Positions 31,864 through 40,512 of a stretch of DNA of 64,000 nt are shown piece after piece. The notes beneath the pieces were generated by a model. The model saw only the letters and a list, made by a program, of their open reading frames with translations, did no database searches and was not told the origin of the DNA. Made by a program: the position numbers and the translations under genes. This DNA is from Bacillus sp. FJAT-22090 (lineage in GTDB: Bacteria > Bacillota > Bacilli > Bacillales_A > Planococcaceae): NCBI RefSeq assembly GCF_001278755.1, contig NZ_CP012601.1:3472154-3536153 (forward strand). The letters are read 5' to 3'. Positions within the stretch are counted from its first letter, which is position 1. Each line of letters opens with the position of its first letter.

Positions 31864-32544
31864 TTATTTTATAAATGCGACAGCGCGAACTGGTGATGCT
31901 GTAGCGTTCTTAAGGTTCAGTGGAAGTGCCATGAAAGTGAAATGCTCGTTTAAAGGAAGCAAATGTAAATTGACTAAATTCTCCACTATATAGATTGGTA
32001 CGCTTAATATCTTAAGATGCACTTCGCGCATCATATTGTCGTGAACGTCGATATTGGCTAAATCTAATCCAACACATTTTACTTTTTTTTCAATGAGCCA
32101 ATCACCAGCACAAGGTGCAAATGCATGTTCTTCATAAAAGGATCCTTCTCCCCATGAAAGTTTACGAGTACGTGTGAGGACAATGTCGTTAGGTTGAACG
32201 GTAATCCCTTGGCGTTTTTCCGCTTCCTCTAACATTTCGCGTGTTACAGCTTGGAAAGGATCTTTAAAGTCAGACACGTCTAATAGCACAGCTTCTCCAT
32301 ATGCTTTTGAGAGATCCATATCAGAAGTTGATTCGCCATCGCGAATAAAATGTAAAGGTGCATCGATATGTGTTCCACTATGATCAGACATTTTTAGCAT
32401 TCGTGATTCAAAGCCCTCACAAGGAGGCACATAGCGATGACCAGAATTTTCAAAAGTGGATTCTTCTGCAATAGCGATAGGTGGATGTGATGTATAAGAG
32501 CGAAGTCCATCGTAAATTTCTAAAGTTAAATCAATGAGTTTCAA
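31864..32544 (-). CDS. Cyclase-family metal-dependent hydrolase (kynurenine formamidase-like)
   Basis: A 226-residue member of the cyclase family, defined by the metal site HSGTHIDAPLHF near residues 54-65; the His and Asp residues bind zinc or manganese in kynurenine formamidase and isatin hydrolase. Members hydrolyse small amides, lactones or cyclic imides. Start is TTG 32544 with AAGGAGG before it. It is the last gene of a minus-strand operon with the alcohol dehydrogenase, suggesting ring or amide opening of the degraded compound. The exact substrate is unknown. Confidence 0.8.
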   Translation of the reverse strand: MKLIDLTLEIYDGLRSYTSHPPIAIAEESTFENSGHRYVPPCEGFESRMLKMSDHSGTHIDAPLHFIRDGESTSDMDLSKAYGEAVLLDVSDFKDPFQAVTREMLEEAEKRQGITVQPNDIVLTRTRKLSWGEGSFYEEHAFAPCAGDWLIEKKVKCVGLDLANIDVHDNMMREVHLKILSVPIYIVENLVNLHLLPLNEHFTFMALPLNLKNATASPVRAVAFIK

Positions 32545-32556
32545 GTAAATTCCTCC

Positions 32557-33600
32557 TTACATTTTAATGACAACCTTACCTGTAGCTTTATTTAAAGCAC
32601 TTTCAAAGCCCTGTAAACAATCTTTAAAGGGCACAGTTTGTGCAATTAGTTTTTGGAAAGGGTAGCGGGCGTCAGCTGCGAGTGATAATACGGCTTCGTA
32701 ATTTGCTTGTGTAATGCCATAACTTCCTTTAATAGAGATCTCGCCACGAACGATTTGATCCATTGGAACAGAAAAACTAGCTGGATTAATGCCAACTAAT
32801 ATAAGTTCACCACCTCTTTTTAAAAGGCGAAGCGCTGCATTTGGAATAGATGGATGTCCAGAACAGTCAATGATAGCATCAAAACCTTTAAACTGTTCAT
32901 GTGGAATAGCGCCCGCATTTTGATAAACCTTTGAAACGCCAATATCTTTTGCGAGTTGAAGGCGATTTTCGTCAATAGTAGTACCCAACATCATCACACG
33001 TTCATTACCAGCGCCTACTAATATGGCCGCTACACCTAATCCTATGGGACCTGGACCAACTATTAAAATCGACTTCTTTACAAAGTTTTCTATTTTAGCC
33101 ACTGCGGTATAGCTAACAGCTAGTGCCTCTGAAATCGCTGCTACTTCATCAGTTACTGTATCCTGGATAGCGATTAAATTCTGTTTGTCGACAACCATGT
33201 ATTCTGCCATTCCGCCTGCTTCACGAAACCCATAACGTAATGCCTCGGTCGGCGTTTTTATATATTTATAATCATCGAAATCACATCGATTACTTTCCCC
33301 TACAAGGCAGAATTCACAACTACCACAGCTTTTATATGGGTTAATGACCATACGTTGTTGGGGAACTTCACCTTCACCAACGGCAACCACTGAACCAGTA
33401 ACCTCATGACCTAAGACAAGTGGATAGGTTACCCAATCATAACCTCCATGTCCATCATACATATGCAAATCACTTCCACAAATGCCCACTGCATTTACTT
33501 TCAATAAGCTTTGATGGGGTTCTAACGCAGGTATTTCGTATGTCTCAAATTTAATATCTTTTGGAGCAGTTGTATTTTTCACTAGCGCTTCGTATTGCAT
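32557..33600 (-). CDS. Zinc-dependent medium-chain alcohol dehydrogenase
   Basis: A 347-residue MDR enzyme of the sorbitol/threonine dehydrogenase group. Catalytic zinc ligands lie in GICGSDLHMYDG and GHEVTG, and the four-Cys structural zinc site is intact (CGSCEFCLVGESNRC, about residues 89-103). The Rossmann motif is VGPGPIGLG near 181-189. It should oxidise a secondary alcohol with NAD. The stop is followed by 12 bases to the cyclase gene, and its ATG directly abuts the stop of the 3-hydroxyacyl-CoA dehydrogenase gene. Confidence 0.88.
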   Translation of the reverse strand: MQYEALVKNTTAPKDIKFETYEIPALEPHQSLLKVNAVGICGSDLHMYDGHGGYDWVTYPLVLGHEVTGSVVAVGEGEVPQQRMVINPYKSCGSCEFCLVGESNRCDFDDYKYIKTPTEALRYGFREAGGMAEYMVVDKQNLIAIQDTVTDEVAAISEALAVSYTAVAKIENFVKKSILIVGPGPIGLGVAAILVGAGNERVMMLGTTIDENRLQLAKDIGVSKVYQNAGAIPHEQFKGFDAIIDCSGHPSIPNAALRLLKRGGELILVGINPASFSVPMDQIVRGEISIKGSYGITQANYEAVLSLAADARYPFQKLIAQTVPFKDCLQGFESALNKATGKVVIKM

Positions 33601-34488
33601 TTATTTATCCACCTCTCCATCCTGAGCTGATACTGCCCTAATAATATTTAATAGAACATCCTCTTTGTGGGCTAGATATTGTTTTTTATCGATTGTAGAC
33701 CAATCGTAAAATCCTTCGTTTGTTTTCATGCCCAATTTTCTATTTGCTATTAAGTCTTCGTGAACAGGTAATGGTTCCGTACTATTCTCAAGCGTAGGAT
33801 AAACATATTCGACAATAGCCATATGTGTATCCAGGCCATTAATATCACGCTGTTCTAGAGGGCCGGTATTAGCTAAGCGAATCCCCAAACTCCATTTAGC
33901 GATGAAATCCAGTTCTTCTGATGACACTATGCCATTTTGGACAAGTGACATTGCCTCTCGTGAAAGTGCACTTTGAAGTCGGTTTGCCACAAATCCTTGA
34001 ATTTCTTTTTTCAGTAGTACAGGCTTTTTATTAATGGATTGTAGAAAAGTCATGGTTTTTTGAATGTGATGTGATTCTGTGAAAGCACTTGGCACTACTT
34101 CTACTAAAGGGGTAATATGTGCTGGTGAAAAGAAATGTGTGCCAATCACTCTGTTTTTATGTTTTACGTTTTCTGCAATAGAGCTAATTAGATAGCTAGA
34201 TGTGTTCGTACAAAAGGTCGTAGAACTAGGGAAGTAATCGTCAATTCTTTCAAAGAGCTGTTGCTTTGCTTGTAAATTTTCCGTAATAGCTTCGATAATA
34301 AAATCTACTTCGTTACATTCTTCGATTGTTTCTAAAAATTGTACTTCTTGAAATGTTTTATCTGCCATCAATTCCATACGCCGTGGTGCAAACTCTTCTA
34401 ATAACGATACTTTTACTTGTGCTTTTAAGAAATATTTTGTCAGTGCGGCTCCCATAAAGCCACCGCCAATTATGCATACATGTTGCAA
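33601..34488 (-). CDS. 3-hydroxyacyl-CoA dehydrogenase family protein
   Basis: A 295-residue protein with the FadB/HBD fold. The N-terminal NAD motif is IIGGGFMGAAL, and catalytic residues are visible in the HFFSPAHITPLVEVV block (His and Glu) and GFVANRLQSAL (Asn). Substrates of this family include 3-hydroxybutyryl-CoA, L-carnitine and L-gulonate; the third Gly in GGGFMG departs from the more common GxGxMG pattern but is compatible. Start is TTG 34488. It overlaps no gene but abuts the ADH gene. Confidence 0.85.
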   Translation of the reverse strand: MQHVCIIGGGFMGAALTKYFLKAQVKVSLLEEFAPRRMELMADKTFQEVQFLETIEECNEVDFIIEAITENLQAKQQLFERIDDYFPSSTTFCTNTSSYLISSIAENVKHKNRVIGTHFFSPAHITPLVEVVPSAFTESHHIQKTMTFLQSINKKPVLLKKEIQGFVANRLQSALSREAMSLVQNGIVSSEELDFIAKWSLGIRLANTGPLEQRDINGLDTHMAIVEYVYPTLENSTEPLPVHEDLIANRKLGMKTNEGFYDWSTIDKKQYLAHKEDVLLNIIRAVSAQDGEVDK

Positions 34489-34502
34489 AAGGAAACACCT
34501 CT

Positions 34503-35105
34503 TTAATCATTAAAAATGGCTTGAATACCTACTGCATAAATGCAGGTTGTTTTAATATCTTCTAATACTGCATCAGTTGCACCTAATTGAATCGCATTCG
34601 TTTTATGAATAGTAATTCCTTTTGGGTATTGATCACAAAGGTTAATAGCATATAAAAGCAATTCCTTTAAATAACGTGAAACTACACCATCACGAAGGGA
34701 AGTAGTACGTAAATTGCTATACTTTAATAATGTGTCGGGTGCATAATCTACTAAATACTGAATCCATTTTGGTAGTTGCTCAAACTCTGATTGATAGTAG
34801 CTTACACAATCTTCTTGAGTTGAAAAAGCAGATACATTCTGTGTCTCTATCGAGTATTCAGTCTTTCCTGTTATTTCAATGGCCTTAGAAATAGCTTCGA
34901 TACCAGATAACCAAGTTGGGATTCCACGAGAAATAATTGCAGCAGAGATCAGTTCAGCAATCTCGTTGACCGTATTACCAGAATCAATCGCCACTTCTGT
35001 GAAATGAAGCATTGCTTGTTCTTCACGGCGAGCAGCAAATAAACCAACTAATAGTAAAGACTTTTCTTTTTTAGACAATGAAGAATCTTGAAGTAAAGAG
35101 TGCAT
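34503..35105 (-). CDS. Carboxymuconolactone decarboxylase / AhpD-like protein
   Basis: A 200-residue alpha-helical protein of the CMD/AhpD fold. The signature helices read KKEKSLLLVGLFAARREEQAM and a second domain continues with DYAPDTLLKYSNLRTTSLRD. The CxxC redox pair of AhpD is absent, so peroxidase activity is unlikely. A second, longer paralogue lies at 39599-40315. CMD-like genes often accompany aromatic or lactone catabolism. ATG 35105 follows CGGAGG. Confidence 0.7.
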   Translation of the reverse strand: MHSLLQDSSLSKKEKSLLLVGLFAARREEQAMLHFTEVAIDSGNTVNEIAELISAAIISRGIPTWLSGIEAISKAIEITGKTEYSIETQNVSAFSTQEDCVSYYQSEFEQLPKWIQYLVDYAPDTLLKYSNLRTTSLRDGVVSRYLKELLLYAINLCDQYPKGITIHKTNAIQLGATDAVLEDIKTTCIYAVGIQAIFND

Positions 35106-35127
35106 AACTAAACCTCCGTTTATATAA

Positions 35128-35163
35128 AAGGGCCATTGTTATAAAAACAAAGGCCCTTTTTTT
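35128..35163 (-). terminator. Intrinsic terminator between atoE and the downstream operon
   Basis: AAAGGGCC and GGCCCTTT form an eight-pair stem on either strand, with a T tract on the plus side and TATA on the minus side. It lies directly after the AtoE gene and suggests only partial readthrough into the four genes beyond. Confidence 0.6.
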
Positions 35164-35164
35164 A

Positions 35165-36499
35165 TTAGAATAGGTAAGACCACGCTAGTGTAGCAGCAAT
35201 ATAGACTATACCTACATAAAACATGATCATTACTAAAAAGCCCATGATGTCTTTTAATTTTAAACGGGATAGTGCTAGAGCTGGTAAAATCCAAAATGGT
35301 TGTACTAAATCATTCCAAGCGTTACCAAGCATAACGGACATCGAAGTTTCTCCAAGTGAAGCTCCCAGTGCTTTTGCTGCATCAATCATGAAAGGTCCTT
35401 GTACAGCCCAGTGACCGCCAGCAGATGGAGCAAAGAAGTTGATGAAGAATGAACTAATCAAGCCCCAGAACGGTAATGAATGTTGAGTAGAGATGTCAAC
35501 GAATACTTTAGCTATTGTATCAACTAAGCCTGATGCTGCCATGATTGCCATAATACCAGCATAGAATGGGAATTGAAGAATGATACCGGATACAGTTTTG
35601 ATACCATCTGACAAATGCTCAGTATATTTTGCAGGAGTACCAAGCAAAATAATCCCTAGGAATAAGATAATAAAGTTAAGAATATTTAAATCTAATGATT
35701 TTCCATTAGCAAAGTAAACAATGACGTAAATAATTCCTAAAGCACCAATCAAATAAGAAAGTACTCGGCTATTATTTAATTTGTTAGCAAATGTATTCTC
35801 TTCAAGTATTTTTACTTTTTCTTTTTTAGAATCTGTATATAAAGCAGGATCAATTTCGATAACATTTTTTGCGTCTTTTGGATGAAGCATAGCGTTAAAT
35901 AACGGTAATGTGATGAATAAGAAAATAGCTGTGAGAATCATTGGCAAACTAAAAATAGTTTCCGATAAAGCGATAAGACCCATATTTTCTTCCAAGAAAT
36001 GGCCAGGTGTTGAAATTAATATTGGAATAGAAGCTGAAAGACCTAAGCCGTAAAATGTGAAACCAGAATATGCAGCAGCAATAATCAATGGATAATGGAC
36101 ACCTTTTACTTTTATCGCTAATTTTTTTGCGATAATACCACCGATTACTAGTCCAAAGCCCCAGTTTAAATAACTACCGATTCCCCCTACTAGTGTAGCC
36201 ACAATAATTGCCGTCTTAGGTGTATGTACCATACTTGCAATTTTATTTAAGAAGCGATCGGTAATAGGTGCTGTTGCTAATACATAACCCATAGCTAAGA
36301 TTACAGCCATTTGCGTAGTGAAGGCTAAAAGATTCCAAAAACCGCCACCCCATTCAGTTGTTAAGTCAAGGAATGAGATATCTTCAATTAAAAGTGCTAA
36401 AATAAAAGTTAAAATTGTTAAACCAATTGCGAATACGAATGGGTCTGGCAAATATTTCTTCATTATGGAAGTGAAGAAATTCGTTAATCTTTCCATCAT
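35165..36499 (-). CDS. Short-chain fatty acid transporter, AtoE family
   Basis: A 444-residue polytopic membrane protein with about 12 hydrophobic segments. The N-terminus (LPDPFVFAIGLTI, then TEWGGGFWNLLAFTTQM) and the block FFINFFAPSAGGHWAVQGP are hallmark AtoE sequences. Members import acetoacetate and short-chain fatty acids. ATG 36499 follows AGGGGG. It is divergent from the DUF3870 gene at 36664, so the 165-base gap should hold two promoters. Confidence 0.88.
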   Translation of the reverse strand: MMERLTNFFTSIMKKYLPDPFVFAIGLTILTFILALLIEDISFLDLTTEWGGGFWNLLAFTTQMAVILAMGYVLATAPITDRFLNKIASMVHTPKTAIIVATLVGGIGSYLNWGFGLVIGGIIAKKLAIKVKGVHYPLIIAAAYSGFTFYGLGLSASIPILISTPGHFLEENMGLIALSETIFSLPMILTAIFLFITLPLFNAMLHPKDAKNVIEIDPALYTDSKKEKVKILEENTFANKLNNSRVLSYLIGALGIIYVIVYFANGKSLDLNILNFIILFLGIILLGTPAKYTEHLSDGIKTVSGIILQFPFYAGIMAIMAASGLVDTIAKVFVDISTQHSLPFWGLISSFFINFFAPSAGGHWAVQGPFMIDAAKALGASLGETSMSVMLGNAWNDLVQPFWILPALALSRLKLKDIMGFLVMIMFYVGIVYIAATLAWSYLF

Positions 36500-36663
36500 A
36501 AAATCCCCCTAAAAATTGTTGATAATTTGTTTGATAAGCGAACGAGTACTCCCGTAAAATTTTTGTTCAATTTGAGCAAGAATCTAAATTTGCATAAGAA
36601 TGGCTAATTTTCAGAATAACTATGCTAGAATATATCTAGTTAAATTTACGGAGGTTCCTATTT

Positions 36664-36984
36664 ATGCAAAAATTAAATACTATATTAGTGACTGCGTATG
36701 CTAAAGCCCCACAAGGTACATCTATGTACGAGATCTATAAACACGCAGGAATTGTGCTTGAGATTGACCAACAAACACATAAAATAGTAGATGCTGAATT
36801 CACGTTTATTACTGGTTTAGCACAAGATTTCTTTAAACGAATGATCGTTGATTTTGACTTTACATCTGATGTAAATATTTTAATAGAGCGTATTGAAGAG
36901 CATTATATTGCTCCATCAAGTGGATCTGTTATTGTTGCTTTAAAATCTGCACAGAAAAGATATTTAGAAAAGCTGGCTAAATAG
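36664..36984 (+). CDS. DUF3870 family protein
   Basis: A 106-residue protein matching DUF3870 (ILVTAYAKAPQGTSMYEIYK, VLEIDQQTHKIVDAEFTFI, SGSVIVALKSAQKRYLEKL). The function is unknown, but the family is often found next to fatty-acid or amino acid degradation genes. Its strand is opposite to both flanking operons, so it sits at the centre of the cluster. ATG 36664 follows ACGGAGG. A terminator at 37036 separates it from the convergent thiolase. Confidence 0.75.
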   Translation: MQKLNTILVTAYAKAPQGTSMYEIYKHAGIVLEIDQQTHKIVDAEFTFITGLAQDFFKRMIVDFDFTSDVNILIERIEEHYIAPSSGSVIVALKSAQKRYLEKLAK

Positions 36985-37035
36985 ATCAGTTAAACGTTGT
37001 TAAGTAATATTAAAGCGGTTTCATTTTTCTTAGAA

Positions 37036-37066
37036 AGAGAATTCTTAAAAAAGAATTCTCTTCTTA
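37036..37066. terminator. Bidirectional terminator
   Basis: AGAGAATTCTT and AAGAATTCTCT pair perfectly around AAAA and have T-rich runs on both sides. It ends both the DUF3870 and thiolase transcripts. Confidence 0.7.
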
Positions 37067-38257
37067 TTTTGCTTGGCAATTTTCAACGATGGTTGTTATT
37101 CCAAGTCCACCGGCGATACAAAGGGTAACTAATCCATAACGCTTGCCGGTCCGGTCTAGTTCATGTATAAGCTTCGTCATTAAAATAGCACCAGTTGCAC
37201 CGATTGGGTGTCCCATTGCAATAGCACCACCATTAGGGTTTACTTTGCTTTGGTCTAAACCTAGTTCTTCGATAACCGCTAATGACTGGGAAGCGAAGGC
37301 TTCATTAAGTTCGATCACATCAATATCCTCAATGGAAAGCCCAGCTTGTTTTAGTGCTTTTCGAGTTGCTGGAACTGGCCCAATACCCATAATAGAAGGG
37401 TCTACACCAGCAGCTGCTTGGGCGATGATTTTTACCTTAGGCTGAAGTCCTAGCGCTTCGGCTTTTTCTTTCGACATTATTAGAAGAGCCGCAGCTCCGT
37501 CATTACGACCACTTGAGTTAGCAGCAGTAACGGAACCTCCTTCACGAAAAACAGGTTTTAAAGTCGCTAGTTTTTCCAAAGGAGTCAACCGTGGGTGTTC
37601 ATCCACCTGAAAGATTTCAGTCGATTTACGTGTTTTAATTTCGTAAGGGACAATTTGCTTTTCAAAGTAGCCATTTTTAATAGCGTTTTCTGTACGACTT
37701 TGGCTTTGAAACGCAAATGCATCTTGTGCTTCACGAGAAATGGAGTATTTTTCAGCTAAGTTTTCAGCTGTCTCTCCCATAGTTTTTAGCCCATAGGATT
37801 CTGGTTGAGAGCCAGGCTGACTTTCCGTATTTGGATCTAATAGGAGACTATTTCCTACATTTAGCCCGTATCGAGCATTACGAATATAGTAAGGTGCTGT
37901 ACTCATAGATTCTGTACCGCCTGCAATAATAACATCACTTAACCCTAGAGCTATCTGTTGTGCGGCATTATTAATAGATTGTAAGCCAGAACCACATTGA
38001 CGATGCACTGTGTAACCTGGTACTTCAAGCGGTATGTCTGCACGTAATGAAGCAAGGCGAGCAACATTGGACTGATCTGCGCTCTGTTTTGCTTGACCTA
38101 AAATCACTTCATCCACTTCATTTGGGTCAATTTGCGTGCGAGCCAATAATTCTTTTATAACAGCAGCACCTAAGTAATCAGCAGTCTGATTCATTAGTGA
38201 ACCGCCAAGTTTTCCAATTGCAGTACGAACTCCTTCTACAATTACTACTTCCTTCAT
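37064..38257 (-). CDS. Acetyl-CoA acetyltransferase (thiolase)
   Basis: A 397-residue thiolase II enzyme. The acyl-accepting Cys88 lies in HRQCGSG, the His base in GHPIGATGA, and the second Cys in LCIAGGLG near the C-terminus; this last motif is more often CIGGG, so one Gly is replaced by Ala. It cleaves acetoacetyl-CoA to two acetyl-CoA (or the reverse). ATG 38257 follows AAGGAGG. It is co-directional with and close behind the CoA transferase genes, which supply its substrate. Confidence 0.92.
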   Translation of the reverse strand: MKEVVIVEGVRTAIGKLGGSLMNQTADYLGAAVIKELLARTQIDPNEVDEVILGQAKQSADQSNVARLASLRADIPLEVPGYTVHRQCGSGLQSINNAAQQIALGLSDVIIAGGTESMSTAPYYIRNARYGLNVGNSLLLDPNTESQPGSQPESYGLKTMGETAENLAEKYSISREAQDAFAFQSQSRTENAIKNGYFEKQIVPYEIKTRKSTEIFQVDEHPRLTPLEKLATLKPVFREGGSVTAANSSGRNDGAAALLIMSKEKAEALGLQPKVKIIAQAAAGVDPSIMGIGPVPATRKALKQAGLSIEDIDVIELNEAFASQSLAVIEELGLDQSKVNPNGGAIAMGHPIGATGAILMTKLIHELDRTGKRYGLVTLCIAGGLGITTIVENCQAK

Positions 38258-38272
38258 GTGGCTTCCTCCTTA

Positions 38273-38905
38273 TTACAATGCATTGATGAAACGAGCTTCT
38301 GTATTTGCTTCAACTGTTTCTAAATCCACCCCTGGCATTAATTCAACTAAATGCAATTGACTGTCGATGTATTTAAAAACCGCTAAATCAGTAACTATGA
38401 TGTCTACACTACGTGTAGAGGTAATAGGGTAATTACATTCCTTTAAGATTTTACTTTTTCCATCTTTTGATGTATGAGTCATGGTTACAATGACCTTGCG
38501 AGCTCCAACGAGTAAATCCATTGCGCCGCCGACACCAATAATATTTTTTCCTGGTACTGCCCAGTTAGCGATACGTGCGTGTTCATCTACTTGAAGAACC
38601 CCAAGTATTGCTACGTCCACATGACCACCGCGAATCATCGCAAAAGATGCTGCACTATCAAAATAAGAGGCACCAATAGCTTCTCCAACTGCAAATTTAC
38701 CTGCATTGACGATGTTTGGGTCTATATCTTCTTCGTGTACATCTTCCACGCCGAGCATTCCATTTTCAGTGTGGAAGAAAACATGGTTATGTTCTACATA
38801 GTTGGCCACAAGTGTTGGAATCCCAATACCTAAGTTAATAATTTGTCCATGCTCTAATTCTTTGGCTGCACGTTTGGCAATAGCTTCTTGAATTGGATTA
38901 GCCAT
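38273..38905 (-). CDS. scoB: 3-oxoacid CoA-transferase subunit B
   Basis: The beta subunit of a succinyl-CoA:acetoacetate-type CoA transferase. The catalytic Glu lies in HTENGMLGV near residues 46-54, and [14 protein letters not shown] marks the N-terminal CoA site. ATG 38905 is preferred: AAGGAAGGTG is well spaced and homology begins at MANPIQEAI; a GTG at 38917 extends the frame by four residues. It overlaps the scoA stop by several bases, so the subunits are translationally coupled. Confidence 0.9.
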   Translation of the reverse strand: MANPIQEAIAKRAAKELEHGQIINLGIGIPTLVANYVEHNHVFFHTENGMLGVEDVHEEDIDPNIVNAGKFAVGEAIGASYFDSAASFAMIRGGHVDVAILGVLQVDEHARIANWAVPGKNIIGVGGAMDLLVGARKVIVTMTHTSKDGKSKILKECNYPITSTRSVDIIVTDLAVFKYIDSQLHLVELMPGVDLETVEANTEARFINAL

Positions 38906-39584
38906 GTTCGATGACACCTTCCTTTGTCAAAATCTTTTTCGCTAAGATGACGCGATCAACGAATAGGTGGGGTGTAACGATTTCATCACTTTTTAGTTCG
39001 CCAACTTCTACAATTTCATCCACTTCCACAATTACCGTTTTAGCAGCAGTTGCCATAATAGGGTTAAAGTTGCGTGCAGTTTTGTAATATACAAGATTGC
39101 CTAATGTATCCGCTTGATAAGCACGAATAATTGCTACATCTGCCTTTAACGCCTCTTCTAGTACATATTCTCCGTCGTCAAACATTTTTGTTTCTTTACC
39201 TTTTGATAAATTTGTTCCATAAGAGGTTTTTGTATAATACCCAGCAATTCCTGCGCCACCTGCTCGAATGGATTCAGCTAATGTACCCTGTGGCAATAAA
39301 TCGATTTCGATTTCACCACGTTGGAAAGCATCGCCTACGTCTCGATTTCCAGTAAAATAAGAGCCAATCGCTTTTTTTACTTTCTTTTGTTCAAGCAATT
39401 TTCCTAAGCCTTTACCTTGTTCACCGAGGTTATTACTAATAATGGTTAAGTCTTTTACCTCAAGTTCTACTAAAGTATCAATTAGTGTCAGAGGGCCACC
39501 TACAAGACCAAAGCCGCCAACCATTATCGTTTGACCAGTTTGGACACAATCTAGTGCCTCTTCCGCTGAGTTATAAATTTTCAT
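38898..39584 (-). CDS. scoA: 3-oxoacid CoA-transferase subunit A
   Basis: The 228-residue alpha subunit. [15 protein letters not shown] near residues 17-31 is the CoA-binding signature, and [19 protein letters not shown]-like sequence (here [13 protein letters not shown]) continues the fold. With subunit B it moves CoA from succinyl-CoA to acetoacetate, giving acetoacetyl-CoA for the thiolase. ATG 39584 follows ACGGAGTG. The gene is 14 bases after the CMD-like gene upstream, in one operon. Confidence 0.9.
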   Translation of the reverse strand: MKIYNSAEEALDCVQTGQTIMVGGFGLVGGPLTLIDTLVELEVKDLTIISNNLGEQGKGLGKLLEQKKVKKAIGSYFTGNRDVGDAFQRGEIEIDLLPQGTLAESIRAGGAGIAGYYTKTSYGTNLSKGKETKMFDDGEYVLEEALKADVAIIRAYQADTLGNLVYYKTARNFNPIMATAAKTVIVEVDEIVEVGELKSDEIVTPHLFVDRVILAKKILTKEGVIEHG

Positions 39585-39598
39585 TCTTTTTCACTCCG

Positions 39599-40315
39599 TT
39601 ATTTTTGAATAAGTGCGTCACTGATTTCGAACCAGGAAGGAATACCGGCTGTCAAAAGACAAATGTATCCAAGTTCAGCTAAGCGAGGTTCATCTACGCC
39701 TTTTTCACGTGCTTGTTTTGCCCAGTAATCTGTTTCTGCATTTTGTAAAACCGTCGTGTAAATGCCTGTCATTAAAATGTATTTCATTTGTTCATTGACT
39801 ATATTTGATTCAAGTAATTTAGCAGATAAAGCGTTTTCATCACCATTCACAAAAAGAGAGATGAGCTGTTCGTAGTAACTTTTACATTCTTCGGTGGAAG
39901 CGAAATGTGCATAATAACGAACAATATCTACAGCTGTAGCATCATGTGGAATTTTTTCAGCATGTGTGCCAGTTAGCTCAAGTGCATACTCAAAAGATTG
40001 AAGACCTATTTGTAATGCTTTTTCTCCACCGTAGTTATAGGCAACAAGTAAATACTCAGCCAATTCACCAAGAGTAGCACCGCCATCGATTGCACCTTTT
40101 GTATGGTAAACCATGCTTCGAGCATAATGTCGAGCTGAATTAATGCCAACAAGTAAAATATCTTTTTCTTTTACAGAAAGTACTCCCTCGGCCATTGCTG
40201 CACCACGTAATGCTGTGTAATGATCTAACATTGCCGGATTGTAATCATGCATTTTTTGTACCCATCCCGGTACAACATCATAAACTTTTTTAAAGTACTC
40301 TAATCCAGTTGCCAT
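39599..40315 (-). CDS. Carboxymuconolactone decarboxylase-like protein
   Basis: A 238-residue CMD/AhpD-fold protein with two related helical domains; KEKDILLVGINSARHYARSM contains the characteristic helix, with His and Arg where AhpD has its redox Cys pair. It is a longer paralogue of the protein at 34503-35105. As the first gene after a structured leader (40345-40451) and before scoA, it heads the CoA transferase-thiolase operon. Its reaction is unknown. Confidence 0.7.
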   Translation of the reverse strand: MATGLEYFKKVYDVVPGWVQKMHDYNPAMLDHYTALRGAAMAEGVLSVKEKDILLVGINSARHYARSMVYHTKGAIDGGATLGELAEYLLVAYNYGGEKALQIGLQSFEYALELTGTHAEKIPHDATAVDIVRYYAHFASTEECKSYYEQLISLFVNGDENALSAKLLESNIVNEQMKYILMTGIYTTVLQNAETDYWAKQAREKGVDEPRLAELGYICLLTAGIPSWFEISDALIQK

Positions 40316-40344
40316 CTATTTTCACTCCTTAAACAAAATAAAAA

Positions 40345-40451
40345 GGCCACACTACTCTCATGAACACATAACATAAGTGTCATTTGAGAGTAATGAGGCC
40401 AACAGTCAAGTGGGGAAGAACAAAGAAAGGTTATTTCCTTGTAGCCACCTG
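40345..40451 (-). promoter_or_regulatory. Structured leader with terminator upstream of the CMD-scoAB operon
   Basis: On the minus strand CAGGTGG (40451-40445) pairs with CCACTTG (40413-40407), enclosing a small hairpin AAGG/CCTT (40440-40427). Directly after it a long hairpin (GGCCTCATTACTCTC.. with ..GAGAGTAGTGTGGCC, 40400-40345) ends in TTTTTATTTT. The pairings are seen; the order, a compact structure then a terminator ahead of an operon, is that of an attenuator or riboswitch, though the second hairpin may simply terminate the preceding hydrolase gene. I do not recognise a known class. Confidence 0.45.
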
Positions 40452-40512
40452 ATAGGCTTTATATAAGATTAATTAAATATTTACATAAAGTTCGACAAAT
40501 TTCAATCTTTTT

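Noticed and set aside
31683-31874. Plus-strand frame in the GC-rich repeat
   Set aside because: It reads through a dispersed repeat and a perfect palindrome, so the codons are a by-product of repeat sequence.
34503-35105. AhpD alkylhydroperoxidase
   Set aside because: The fold matches but the CxxC redox pair is missing, so peroxidase function is not supported.
40345-40451. T-box leader
   Set aside because: The AGGGTGGNACCGCG antiterminator sequence is absent.
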